Positions 51,886 to 63,420 of a stretch of 64,000 bases of DNA are shown one piece after another (positions within the stretch are counted from its first letter, which is position 1; each line of letters opens with the position of its first letter). The notes under the pieces were generated by a model, which searched no databases, had not been told where the DNA came from, and saw only the letters and a program-made list of their open reading frames with translations. The position numbers and the translations under genes are program-made. This DNA comes from CAVVMA01 sp963830715 (GTDB taxonomy: Bacteria > Desulfobacterota > Binatia > Binatales > Binataceae), in contig CAWHNS010000005.1 of NCBI GenBank assembly GCA_963830715.1, forward strand, positions 1 through 64,000, in the 5' to 3' direction.

Positions 51886-52350
51886 TTGCCCCTAGCGTAA
51901 CCCTGCCGATTCTGTAGTCAACCCCTACCGATAGATAGGTCGCTCCGTCGGGCTACGCCTTTTAACGTAGAGCGATGAGCCGGAGAGCGCCAAGAGCCGG
52001 GAACATCGTCATCGCTGGGCTGGTCTCGCTGTGGATAGAAGTGCCGGCGCCCGCTTTTCCTTTCTCAAGGGCGACGGTCGGCAAGGCGATGTGGCGGACA
52101 AAGTCGGAGGGCCGGGTTGCCCCGGCCCTCCTTGCCGCCTCCGCATCCACCACATCCGCACGCGTTTCCGAAGCGGTGGCATTCCGCTCGAGACCGATGT
52201 TACGCAGACTCCGGGGGAACGTTCGCCGCGTTCCGTCGCGGCCCTCGGCAACTCGCGCCGCGCCACCCTGCCAGGCTTACGCTTTCCCCCACGCCCTCAT
52301 CGTCCCCCGGAGTCTTTCCAACCTCCACGCGCCGCAGCCGCGCACGATGC
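51886..52350. other. Gap downstream of nrdJ
   Basis: 465 bases with no gene I can support. It contains the hairpin at 52106-52131. Confidence 0.5.
52106..52131 (-). terminator. Perfect 11-bp hairpin, likely nrdJ terminator
   Basis: GGAGGGCCGGG-TTGC-CCCGGCCCTCC, then GACTTTG on the minus strand. It lies 220 bases past the nrdJ stop. No long T tract, so strength is uncertain. Confidence 0.5.
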
Positions 52351-55242
<2,892 letters not shown>

Positions 55243-55312
55243 GTTTCAGAACCCTGTCGGCACTCTCTTGCGCGATGCTTTGAGTGCCATCGTTCGGGGT
55301 CTAATGTCAAGC

Positions 55313-55356
55313 ACAACCACTATCCGTTGTGTATCCGACCTGTTGACAACCCCTAT
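55313..55356 (-). promoter_or_regulatory. Direct repeats near the nrdJ promoter (NrdR-box-like?)
   Basis: ACAACCACTAT (55313-55323) and ACAACCCCTAT (55346-55356) are 33 bases apart, about three helical turns, the usual spacing of paired NrdR boxes. The sequence only partly fits the NrdR consensus. The first lies in CACAAC-N8-GTTGTG, an inverted repeat. Confidence 0.4.
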
Positions 55357-55383
55357 AGTAGGCTGTGGATAACTTCTTTGCAA
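55355..55383 (-). promoter_or_regulatory. nrdJ promoter (TTGCAA-N17-TACTAT)
   Basis: Minus-strand TTGCAA at 55383-55378, a 17-base spacer, and TACTAT at 55360-55355, giving a ~105-base leader before the ATG. Confidence 0.6.
55364..55372 (-). promoter_or_regulatory. Consensus DnaA box in the promoter spacer
   Basis: TTATCCACA on the minus strand, exact match to the E. coli R1-type DnaA box, located between the -35 and -10 elements of the nrdJ promoter. Confidence 0.65.
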
Positions 55384-55731
55384 TTGTTTCGCCCGATGAG
55401 AATAGCGCCAATTAGCGTCGTTGCGAGATAAGCCACTCTAATGAAAGCCGCGCGTTGCCTCGCTCTTATGCGCGATCCAGACGATCCTCACTTTTCCTAG
55501 CACAGCGACACGAAGAAATGCCCGGATATTCGATCTGGCCACGTCGAAAAATCCACAGCGCACGAGACTCATGCGGAATCCCTGCGGCCGGCAGCAACCG
55601 CACGAGCATCGCAATCCACTGAATGACAAAATGCGGCGCGGCCGCTGCCCGGAAAATCCGCTCAAGAGCCTTCGCCTGTCCTCGCAACCTGAGGGATTTG
55701 ACCCAAGCCGCGCGCGCGCTATCGTGAGCGC
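55384..55731. other. Gap between nrdJ promoter and the DciA-like gene
   Basis: 348 bases. Minus-strand frames in 55440-55690 read as a helical peptide (GQAKALERIFRAAAAPHFVI) that would need a frameshift to extend; I do not call a gene. Confidence 0.4.
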
Positions 55732-56187
55732 GTGGTAGGCCGGAAACCGCTGAAGACTCCCGAGCGTATCGGCGGCGCGTTGTTGCCGATCATCGACCAG
55801 CTCAACGCCGCCGGCCACTTCGATATCATCCGGCTGGCGCAGGTCTGGCCTGCGGTGGTGGGTGAGGCAATCGCGCGGCGCACCGAAGTCGCGCGTCTCA
55901 AGTTCCACGTTGCGGTGATCAGGGTCTCGAGTCCGATGTGGATACAGGAGCTTAACCTCATGCGACTCCAGATCCTCGAACGTCTGAGCGCGGCGTTGGG
56001 CGACGATTCCGTGCGCGACATCCGCTTCGTCAAAGGCGCGCTCAGCCGCCGGGGGCGGTCGCGGCTGCGCGCGGTGCCGCGCCGCGCGCGGCAGGCGGTG
56101 CAGCTTCCCGAGATGAAGGACCCGGAGTTGAAGCGCGCGTTCGAAAGCCTGATCGAGGCCTGGGGCCGCGCCCCGCGCCGCGGATAG
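55732..56187 (+). CDS. dciA: DUF721/DciA-like helicase loader
   Basis: 151 residues from GTG 55732. LAQVWPAVVGEAIARRTEVARLKFHVAVIRVSSPMWIQELNLMRLQILERLSAALGD is the DUF721 core: V-W-x-x-V-V-G, V-x-S-x-x-W-x-Q-E-L. DciA proteins help load the replicative helicase. The gene stands divergently from nrdJ, so two DNA-replication genes flank the DnaA-box promoter region. The Arg-rich C-terminus is a likely DNA-binding tail. Confidence 0.7.
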   Translation: MVGRKPLKTPERIGGALLPIIDQLNAAGHFDIIRLAQVWPAVVGEAIARRTEVARLKFHVAVIRVSSPMWIQELNLMRLQILERLSAALGDDSVRDIRFVKGALSRRGRSRLRAVPRRARQAVQLPEMKDPELKRAFESLIEAWGRAPRRG

Positions 56188-56465
56188 GACGCGCTACAGC
56201 CGTATCGCTATCGTATCGCCGTCACATGCCCGCTAGACGCGAAATCGGCCGCTTCCGGTGGCGCCGAAACGCCGGGGACCAAAACCGGGCAAAAGCCTTG
56301 CTGAGGGAGGCCCCTTGGTCTAAAAAGCGGATTGGGATCGAAGAGGCAAAATAGAAATTCTAGCTTACGCAAGCGTTGCGATACCTCTTGGCGGAAAATT
56401 CGGAGCCGTCGGCCGCCGCGCCGGGCGCGAGGAGCGAGTCGATCAGCCGGAGAAGACGGCCCCAA

Positions 56466-56930
56466 ATGGGCCTCCGTATTCGGCTTTGCAGTGTGGCGTT
56501 GTTCGCGGCACTCATGTTTGCGGATCTTTCCACCGCGGTCTTTGCTCAATCGCCTTCGTGCCCCGGAATCCATGTCAAGATTTTGAACATCAGAAACCGC
56601 AATGGAACCGTGGATTGCGCGCTCTTCGACTCTCCAGAAGGCTTCCCTCGCGAATTTTTGCATTCGGCGCAGAACGTTATGGTGATCAAAGTTCGATATA
56701 CGCAGGCGCGTTGCGACTTCGAAGCTATCCCGCCGGGGACCTATGCGCTTGCTGTCATTCATGATGAGAATTCCAACGGCGAGTTGGACACCAACTGGCT
56801 GGGGATTCCAACTGAAGGCTACGGGTTTTCAAACGACGCCAAAGCCTTGCTCGGTACGCCTTCGTTCGCGGCCGCTAGTTTCTTATACGCCGGACAAACT
56901 CTGGATATGACGATTAGCCTGCGATACTAG
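56466..56930 (+). CDS. Secreted DUF2141 protein
   Basis: 154 residues, signal peptide MGLRIRLCSVALFAALMFAD ending FAQ. VKILNIRNRNGTVDCALFDSPEGFP, CDFEAIPPGTYALAVIHDENSNGELDTNWLGIPTEGYGFSND is the DUF2141 pattern (I-x-x-x-P-x-G-x-Y-A-x-x-x-x-H-D-x-N-x-N-G). Function unknown; periplasmic. The 278-base gap before it has no gene. Confidence 0.75.
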   Translation: MGLRIRLCSVALFAALMFADLSTAVFAQSPSCPGIHVKILNIRNRNGTVDCALFDSPEGFPREFLHSAQNVMVIKVRYTQARCDFEAIPPGTYALAVIHDENSNGELDTNWLGIPTEGYGFSNDAKALLGTPSFAAASFLYAGQTLDMTISLRY

Positions 56931-57058
56931 AGTGCAGCCGGAGACTCAAAATCCCCGTTTGGTTGTTGAAGAACGCTTCGTTTGCTTCAATCGAGCCGCA
57001 CGGCGTGCGGTCGGCAAGAAACCTGTTCAAGTTGTAAGTGTAATCATGGAGGAACCCG

Positions 57059-57677
57059 ATGATGGGCGAAGCAAGACGTTCGGCATATGTCGTGTTGACT
57101 TTTATGGCGGCAGCTCTGGGCGGCGCGCTTTCGAGTCACTTCTGGCCGCGGCAGTTCCGCGATAGCAGCAGAAATGCGCTCCAGGCACCCCAAGGTGGTT
57201 ACCGCCGAGAAGTTTGTCCTCGTTGATTCGGCGGGACGCGATCGGGCGTTAATGCAGGTATTGGCGAATGGAATGGCCGGCTTGGCGGTGCTCGACACCA
57301 CCGGGCGAGATCGCGCTGAAATCCGCGTGGCTTCGGATGGCAGTGCTGGGGTAGGCTTTTACGATAAGAACGGTAACAAGGTGGCTGTGGTCGGCGAGGG
57401 CGTAGATGGTGACGCCGGCCTCCGTATATTCGCCGCAGACGGCACGCAGCTCGCCGGGTTGGTCGTGTCAGCCAAGGGGGAGACAGCCCTGACGCTGTTT
57501 GATCCCAAGACCGGCTTGGCACGAGCCGGACTGGGCGTGGCAACCGACGGTCAGCCAGCGCTCGTGCTCTCGGATGGCGCCGGCAGGGTTCGGACCGAAT
57601 TGCATGTTCGCGCCGACGGCAAGCCCGGCTTGGCGCTCGCTGACGAGAACGGCAAGACGATCGCCGGACTGCCCTGA
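57059..57677 (+). CDS. Membrane-anchored repeat protein (frameshift at 57190)
   Basis: Joined length about 205 residues. ATG 57059 with GGAGG upstream gives MMGEARRSAYVVLTFMAAAL, a membrane anchor. A one-base insertion in a run of four C near 57190 shifts the frame into KVVTAEKFVLVDSAGRDRAL. Six or so ~28-residue repeats follow (VLANGMAGLAVLDTTGRDRA, VASDGSAGVGFYDKNGNKVA, VRADGKPGLALADENGKTIA). A beta-solenoid is likely. Function unknown. Confidence 0.55.
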
Positions 57678-57742
57678 AGTTTCGGAGACGGAACTTGGGC
57701 CGGAGCGAAAGCGACGAACCAGCTGGCTAAGAGGTAAAAGCC

Positions 57743-58102
57743 ATGCAGAGATCAGGTTTCATTTCGATTAGCGTCCTGCTTGTGGCGCTTTGTGGGCTCG
57801 TGCTCTCTGGATGCTCGGGTAGTCAACCACTTTCGACTCGCGAGAAGGGAACCCTCATCGGCGCCGGTGGAGGCGCAGTGGTCGGCGCAATCATCGGAGC
57901 CAGCGTCGGCGCGCCCGGCGCCGGCGCCGCCATTGGCGCCGCAGTGGGCGGCGCGGGCGGCGCGCTGATCGGAAACTCGATGCAGAACAATGAAGCGGAG
58001 CAGTCCCGGACCGAGTCGCGGCTTGCGCGACAGCAGCGCGAAATCGAGCAGCAGCGCCTTGAGCTCGAGCAGCAAAAGCAGCAATCTGAGTCGGCGTTTT
58101 GA
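57743..58102 (+). CDS. Glycine-zipper lipoprotein with coiled-coil tail
   Basis: 119 residues. Lipobox LVLSGC near residue 24, then a glycine zipper (GTLIGAGGGAVVGAIIGASV, GAAIGAAVGGAGGALIG), then a charged coiled coil (ESRLARQQREIEQQRLELEQ). This is an outer-membrane lipoprotein type (OmpA-linked or YMGG-like). The TGA overlaps the next TTG start. Confidence 0.75.
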   Translation: MQRSGFISISVLLVALCGLVLSGCSGSQPLSTREKGTLIGAGGGAVVGAIIGASVGAPGAGAAIGAAVGGAGGALIGNSMQNNEAEQSRTESRLARQQREIEQQRLELEQQKQQSESAF

Positions 58103-59785
58103 ACCCGGGCGCCCGCCGGCCTGGCTCAAGCGCCGAACCTCGAGCGAAGGGCGGCGAAAGCCGCTACGACCTGATCATTCGCAACGGCACGGTCGTCGAC
58201 GGCAGCGGCGCGCCGCGATTCGCGGCGGACGTCGCGATCGCCGGTGGCAGGATCGCCGCGCTGATCGCGCCCGGCGAAGCCGCCGATGTTGCAGCGCCGC
58301 ATGAAATCGAAGCGCGCGGGCTCGTCGTCGCGCCGGGCTTTATCGACCTGCACTCCCATTCGGATTGGGTCGTCGCCATCCCCGAGCATCCTGCGATCCT
58401 GAAGCCGTTCCTGCTCCAGGGCGTCACGACCATCGTCGGGGGCAATTGCGGATTTTCGACCGCGCCGGTCACCCGCGAGTGCTATCGGCTGCTGGACGAA
58501 TCGAGCCAGATGCTGCTGGAGCGCAAACTCGACTGGCAATGGCAACAAGTCTCCGAACTCGGGAGTCATCTCGAGCGGCAGGGAATGGCGCTCAACGTGG
58601 CGCATCTGGCGGGCCACGGAAGTATCCGGCTGTGCCTGATGGGACTCGAGACGGGCGAGCCCCTCCGGCGAACAGTTGCGCGCGATGCGCGCGATGGTGG
58701 AGCGCGCGATGGAGGATGGGGCCGTCGGGCTGTCCACCGGGCTCGGCTATTTTCCCGGCATGGTCGCGAAGCCCGCGGAACTCACGGCGCTGGCCGAAGT
58801 GGCGGGCGCCGCGGGCGGAGTTCTGACCTCGCATCTGCGCGCCTACTCCGCGCGATCGCTTTTCTACGACAGTCCCGCGCCGCACAATCTGCTCGCCGTG
58901 CGCGAGATGGTCGAGGTGGCCCGCGCCGCGCGCGTGCCGCTCCAGATCTCTCATCTCATTTTCATCGGGCACCGCAGCTGGCGCACGGCTGCCGAGGTGC
59001 TGCGCGATATCGAGCGCGCTCGCGCTGACGGCGTGAACGTGGCGTTCGACACCTTTCCCTACACCGGCGGCAACACCACAATTCGCGTGATCTTTCCGGC
59101 GTGGGCGCAAGGGCGGCTGACGGATCTGCTGGGCAGCAGCGAGGGATGGTCGCGGCTCAAGGAGGAGTTTCGTCCGCTGAACCCGTGGATCCAGGATTCC
59201 GCGCAACTGCTCTGGGCGGTCAAGCCCGAGCTGCGCGAGTTCGAGGGGAAATTCTTCGGCGAGATCGCGGCGGCGCTCGGCCTCGATCCCGCCGAGGCGT
59301 ACCTGACAATCGCGCGCGAAAGTGAGGGCAGGGCGCGCGTGATGCTGCATCTGTACAGCGGCGACGATCGGGACGAGCAGGCCTTGCGCGCCGCGATGGC
59401 CCATCCGCTAAACGCGTTCGAGATGGACACAATTCTGACTTCGCGCGGCCATCACAATCCCGCGAGCTTCGGCACCTACCCGCGCATTCTCGGGCACTAC
59501 GTCCGCGAGCTTAAATTGCTGACGCTGGAGCAGGCGGTACACAAGTTCACCGGGATGGCCGCGGAGCGGATGCGACTTTCGGGACGCGGCCTGCTGCGCG
59601 CGGGATGCGCCGCCGACGTCACGATCTTCGATCCCGAGACCGTCGCGTCGGGAGCCGACTTCCGATCGCCGGCGCTCGAGCCGGCCGGAATCACGCATGT
59701 GCTGGTGAACGGACGCGAGGTGGTAGCGAGCGGCGTGTGGTGTGGAGACGGGACGATGGCCGGCCAGTGGCTGCGGCGCGGCTAA
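58099..59785 (+). CDS. N-acyl-D-amino-acid deacylase-like amidohydrolase (frameshift near 58665)
   Basis: Joined length about 561 residues. YDLIIRNGTVVDGSGAPRFAADVAIAGGRIA, FIDLHSHSDWVVAIPEHPAI (H-x-H metal site), GVTTIVGGNCGFSTAPV. The break is an extra C in CCCC near 58660; the other frame resumes AMVERAMEDGAVGLSTGLGYFPG, VAFDTFPYTGGNTTIRVIFP and MDTILTSRGHHNPASFGTYP. This is the D-aminoacylase branch of amidohydrolases. Likely cleaves N-acyl amino acids in the cytoplasm; substrate unproven. Ends 4 bases into the convergent HEAT gene. Confidence 0.75.
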
Positions 59786-60570
59786 TGCGCGCCGTTTCGC
59801 TGCTGGATCTGCTGATCGATCTCGCGCATCTTTGAGAGCCGCTGGTCGGTGGGCATCACCGTGTTCTGCGATGCGGCAAGCCTGGCGGCGTGCTGAGTCG
59901 GCAGCTCCCCGTCGATCTTTTCAAGCGACTCCTGGGCGAGGCGCCTCACCAGCTCGCTGCCGTCCTCGGTCGCTACCCGCGTCAGCACGTCGGTCGCTTG
60001 CGGGTCGCCGATTTCACCCAGTGCAAAGACCGCGGTGCCGCGGCTGCGCTCGTCGCCTTGCTCCTCGAGATACTGCATCACCGGCAGCACGCCGCGCGCG
60101 TCGCCGATCCGTCCCAGCGCGGCGACCAGATGGAGCTTGACGGCGGGTTCGGTGGAGCGCAGAAAGAGCATCTGCGACATCTGCGTGACGCTGTCGGTGA
60201 CTTCGCGCTGGCCGAGTATGTCGACCGCCTTCATCTTGACGCGAATATCGGGATCCGAAAGAGCGCGAATCAGGATCCGGTTGGCTTCGGGGTCCTGGAG
60301 GTCGCGCAGCATCTTCAGTCCCTTCACGCGGGTCACCGGGTCCGCGTCGTCCATCGCTTTCTTCGCGTCTTTGATCTGGGCAAGCGGCGTCTCGGTGTCG
60401 ATGCGCTTCTGGAGGTCGCCGGCCCCGTTGGGCATGCTGGTCGGACCCTGATGCAGCATCGGATTGTTGCTGAGCGCGCTTCCGACCTGCGCGAAAGCAC
60501 CCGATCCGGACAGCGCGATCACTCCCGCAGCCGCGATCACGCCCAACCGGCCGATTTTCCACCAGTCCAC
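59782..60570 (-). CDS. Exported HEAT-repeat protein
   Basis: 262 residues with signal peptide (VIAAAGVIALSGSGAFAQ). Four to five HEAT/PBS repeats: VKGLKMLRDLQDPEANRIL, ALSDPDIRVKMKAVDILGQRE, LHLVAALGRIGDARGVLPVM, GTAVFALGEIGDPQATDVLT. A helical C-terminus ends MREIDQQIQQRNGAH. Periplasmic scaffolding role likely. Divergent from the DUF3108 gene with only 24 bases between starts. Confidence 0.7.
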   Translation of the reverse strand: MDWWKIGRLGVIAAAGVIALSGSGAFAQVGSALSNNPMLHQGPTSMPNGAGDLQKRIDTETPLAQIKDAKKAMDDADPVTRVKGLKMLRDLQDPEANRILIRALSDPDIRVKMKAVDILGQREVTDSVTQMSQMLFLRSTEPAVKLHLVAALGRIGDARGVLPVMQYLEEQGDERSRGTAVFALGEIGDPQATDVLTRVATEDGSELVRRLAQESLEKIDGELPTQHAARLAASQNTVMPTDQRLSKMREIDQQIQQRNGAH

Positions 60571-60594
60571 GATGGTACAAGATCATCGGAGATA

Positions 60595-61515
60595 ATGACG
60601 GCAATTGCAAGCCACATTCGTTCTGCGGAGCACGCGCGATTCTGGTCGGCCGGCGCGATCCTGCTTTCGATCGCGATCGGGTTCGTCCGCCCGGTTGCCG
60701 CGGTGGACGCGCATAGCCAGCCAGATGCGCGCGCTCCGCTGCCGCTTCCCGACGGGATCAAAATTCCCGCCTACCAGCCGGGCCCGATACCGTTTCATCA
60801 GGGCGAGCAGTTGGTCTACCGCGTGTCGTGGATCGGAATCCCGGCGGCGGAGGCCAGCATCATCCTGCGCGGCGAAGCCGGAGATCCGCGGACCTGGAGC
60901 GGGGAAGCATCGATCAGCACCAGCCGGTTGGTCGATGTTTTCTACCGGATGCGCGCCAACATGCGCGAGGAATTCGACGGGAACTCGCTCGCTCCGCGCG
61001 ACATCCATATGACGCAGCGCGAGAACCAGCGGACCAACGAGTACCGGATCAGCTTCGATCGCCAGGCCGGGCTGGTCACTTCGGTCAGGCGCAACAAGAA
61101 GGGAAGCGATACCGCCCGCTTCGTGGCCGGCGATCCGATGGGTCCGATTTCGGGGACGATCATGGCGCTCTCGCAGCCGCTCACCATCGGGCAGAAGCTG
61201 ATTTTCGATGTCTTCGGCGGGCGCAACCGCTATGTGATCGAGTTCGCGGTCGTGCGGCGCGAGCGGATTCAGACCGCGATCGGCGCTATCGATGCGATTC
61301 GCGTCGTTCCGCGCCTCGTTTACGTGAGCGATGAGGATTCGCGGAGAAAAGCGCGCGAGACCACGATCTGGATCTCCGCCGACGATCGCCGCCTGCCGCT
61401 CCGGATCGAAGCCGCCGCATTCATCGGCAAGCTGCGCATCGATCTGATTCGGGTCGTCGATACCTCGCCCGAGGCGACCCCGCGCTGGCAAAACGCTGCG
61501 CAGGCCCAGGAGTAG
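60595..61515 (+). CDS. Exported DUF3108 protein
   Basis: 306 residues, ATG 60595. Signal peptide (FWSAGAILLSIAIGFVRPVAA), then PFHQGEQLVYRVSWIGIPAAEASI, VDVFYRMRANMREEF, ISGTIMALSQPLTIGQKLIFDVFGGRN, RIEAAAFIGKLRIDLI. This is the DUF3108 family, linked to periplasmic beta-barrel or envelope functions. No frameshift. Divergent partner: HEAT-repeat protein. Confidence 0.75.
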   Translation: MTAIASHIRSAEHARFWSAGAILLSIAIGFVRPVAAVDAHSQPDARAPLPLPDGIKIPAYQPGPIPFHQGEQLVYRVSWIGIPAAEASIILRGEAGDPRTWSGEASISTSRLVDVFYRMRANMREEFDGNSLAPRDIHMTQRENQRTNEYRISFDRQAGLVTSVRRNKKGSDTARFVAGDPMGPISGTIMALSQPLTIGQKLIFDVFGGRNRYVIEFAVVRRERIQTAIGAIDAIRVVPRLVYVSDEDSRRKARETTIWISADDRRLPLRIEAAAFIGKLRIDLIRVVDTSPEATPRWQNAAQAQE

Positions 61516-61632
61516 GGCAGAAGCCTGCCGGAGTCCTGATCGCCGACTGTCTTCCGCCGCGATCGCCCGAATCGCGCTTGTTTCATCGCGACAAATTCTT
61601 GTACAATCTTTTGTTAGCGAGGTTCAAGCGCG

Positions 61633-62037
61633 ATGCAGCGTTACGTGACGGTCAGCGAGGCTCGGCAACAGTTTCTGAAACTGGTGACCGAAACCATGGA
61701 AGGCGACCAGATCGTGGTGATGAAGCACGGCAAGCCGGCCGTCGCCATGGTCGAGTTCGAGCGCCTTCAGACGATCGAGTGGCTCGCGGCGCTGTGGTCC
61801 GATCGCGAGGCCATGATCGGGATGAGGGAAGCGACTGACGACGCGAATGCGGGGCGGCTCATAAGAGTAGAGGGGATGCCCACGCTCAGCCGGCTTCGCG
61901 AAATCGCGCGCACGCACCTTGCTTTTCTCAATGGTGGTAGAGGTTCAAAAACTCGACTACGCCATCAGCGCCGACGCGGTAATGGATCAAAAGCGGCCCG
62001 GCTCGGTAGAAGAAAACTAGGCTTTGCCGGATCATAG
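61633..62037 (+). CDS. Phd/YefM-type antitoxin-like protein
   Basis: N-terminal ~85 residues are a clean Phd/YefM fold: MQRYVTVSEARQQFLKLVTE, DQIVVMKHGKPAVAMVEFER. It runs 134 residues in frame. The last ~50 (GRGSKTRLRHQRRRGNGSKA) lie over the convergent toxin-like gene and look like out-of-frame sequence, so the real end is probably near 61935. AT-rich TTGTACAATCTTTTG just upstream may hold the promoter. Confidence 0.6.
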   Translation: MQRYVTVSEARQQFLKLVTETMEGDQIVVMKHGKPAVAMVEFERLQTIEWLAALWSDREAMIGMREATDDANAGRLIRVEGMPTLSRLREIARTHLAFLNGGRGSKTRLRHQRRRGNGSKAARLGRRKLGFAGS

Positions 62038-62183
62038 TGGCTGAGGAATCTTCCCCGTAATTCCGGGTCAGCCACGATTGCAGCAAGCGCCTTTTCAAGT
62101 GCTTCCGCGTCGCGTGGGGACGCACCCTTCTCCCAATCCTGCTCTTCGCGCAGGAACCCCGGAGAGAGCACGAATTCGGCCAC
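61928..62183 (-). CDS. RelE-like protein, convergent to the antitoxin (frameshifted)
   Basis: Joined length about 84 residues from GTG 62183: VAEFVLSPGFLREEQDWEKG, EALEKALAAIVADPELRGRFLSHYDPAKPSF, a break near 62015, then RAGPLLIHYRVGADGVVEFL and NLYHH. The C-terminal strand pattern L-L-I-x-Y-R-V-x-x-x-x-V-x-F-L fits RelE/ParE toxins. Toxin and antitoxin usually sit in one operon; this pair faces each other. Confidence 0.45.
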
Positions 62184-62207
62184 AAGGTCGCCCCTGCTCT
62201 GGCTCGC

Positions 62208-62858
62208 TCAGATCGTCTGCTTGGTGCTCCGCCAGTCGGAGAGAAATCGCTCGAGGCCAAGGTCGGTCAGCGGATGATGCAGCATCTGCTTGATCACCGC
62301 GAACGGGATGGTCGCGACGTGCGCGCCCGCCTCCGCGGCGCGCGTCAGATGAGTCAGCGAACGCACCGATGCCACCAATACCTGCGCCGGGTAGTCATAG
62401 TTCTTCAGGATGCGGACCAGGCGTTCCGCGACCATGAATCCGTCCTCGCCGATGTCGTCGAGGCGGCCGACGAACGGCGACAGGTAGGTCGCGCCGCACT
62501 TGGCTGCCGCGAGACCCTGCAGGGGGGTGAAGATCAGCGTCACGTTGACCCGGATGCCGCGGCGTGAGAGTGCGCGAGTCGCCTTCAGTCCCTCCACTAT
62601 CAGCGGGCACTTTACGACGATATTCGGGTGGATGCGGGCGAGCTTCTCGCCCTCTTCGAGCATCGCCCCGGCCTCGAGGGCGACCACCTCGGCGCTGACC
62701 GGTCCGTCCACCAGGCCGCAAATCTCGCGCAGCACGTCGGCGTACGGGCGGCCGGCTTTGGCGATCAGGCTCGGATTGGTGGTGACGCCGTCGACCAGTC
62801 CCCAGCTCGCAGCCTCCTTGATCTCCTTCACGTCGGCCGAATCGATAAAGAACTTCAT
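62208..62858 (-). CDS. tal: Transaldolase, short TalC/FSA-type
   Basis: 216 residues, MKFFIDSADVKEIKEAASWG. TTNPSLIAKAG, HPNIVVKCPLIVEGLKA (Schiff-base Lys in VVKCP), VNVTLIFTPLQGLAAAKCGATYLSPFVGRLDDI match the decameric TalC/FSA branch. Moves dihydroxyacetone between sugar phosphates, or acts as F6P aldolase. Start overlaps the folK stop by 4 bases (ATGA). No frameshift. Confidence 0.85.
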   Translation of the reverse strand: MKFFIDSADVKEIKEAASWGLVDGVTTNPSLIAKAGRPYADVLREICGLVDGPVSAEVVALEAGAMLEEGEKLARIHPNIVVKCPLIVEGLKATRALSRRGIRVNVTLIFTPLQGLAAAKCGATYLSPFVGRLDDIGEDGFMVAERLVRILKNYDYPAQVLVASVRSLTHLTRAAEAGAHVATIPFAVIKQMLHHPLTDLGLERFLSDWRSTKQTI

Positions 62859-63412
62859 CGCGATGCAACCTCCCGTCTGGCCGGCGGCGGCCTCAACAGA
62901 TCGGCGCGCGCCAGTGTCACTCGATGGGGCGACTTCAATCGGGCCAGGAGTTCGGAAATCGAAAGATTGAGCTTGGGATGCATCAGGGAAGGCGCCAATT
63001 CGCTCATCGGCGCGAGCACAAAACGCCTCTCGTGCAGCCGCGGATGGGGAACCTGAAGCGCGCGCGTATCGATTACTTCCTTATTGAAGAACAACAGATC
63101 GAGATCGATTATGCGCGGGCGATACTTGCCGCGAGTGGGGGGCTTGCGTCCCTTCACCCGCCGCCGGCCCATCACGCGCTCGATCGCGAGCAGCCGGCGA
63201 ATCAGCACCTCGGGCGAAAGCTCGGTCTCGACCTCGACCGCTCCGTTGAGGAACGCGCCCTTGATGTCGCCGACCGCTTCGGTTTCGTAAATCGACGATT
63301 GGCGAACCGTCCGGGTGTCGGGCAATTCGGCGATTCGCTGGATCGCCTCGCGATAGTTCGCGGCCCGATCGCCCAGGTTCGATCCTATCCCGATGAAAGC
63401 CCTATGGGGCAT
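62855..63412 (-). CDS. folK: 6-hydroxymethyl-7,8-dihydropterin pyrophosphokinase
   Basis: 185 residues from the ATG at 63412. MPHRAFIGIGSNLGDRAANY, SSIYETEAVGDIKGAFLNGAVEVET, LLAIERVMGRRRVKGRKPPTRGKYRPRIIDLDLLFF, LQVPHPRLHERRFVLAPMSEL. The R-x-x-x-x-x-x-R-x-I-D-x-D-x-x block binds Mg and pterin. Folate pathway, cytoplasm. Tight operon with the aminotransferase (8-base gap) and transaldolase. Confidence 0.9.
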   Translation of the reverse strand: MPHRAFIGIGSNLGDRAANYREAIQRIAELPDTRTVRQSSIYETEAVGDIKGAFLNGAVEVETELSPEVLIRRLLAIERVMGRRRVKGRKPPTRGKYRPRIIDLDLLFFNKEVIDTRALQVPHPRLHERRFVLAPMSELAPSLMHPKLNLSISELLARLKSPHRVTLARADLLRPPPARREVASR

Positions 63413-63420
63413 CCCCGCGG

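Noticed and set aside
55466..55687. Small gene upstream of nrdJ on the minus strand
   Set aside because: Helical but without ribosome site or family match, and would need a frameshift to extend.
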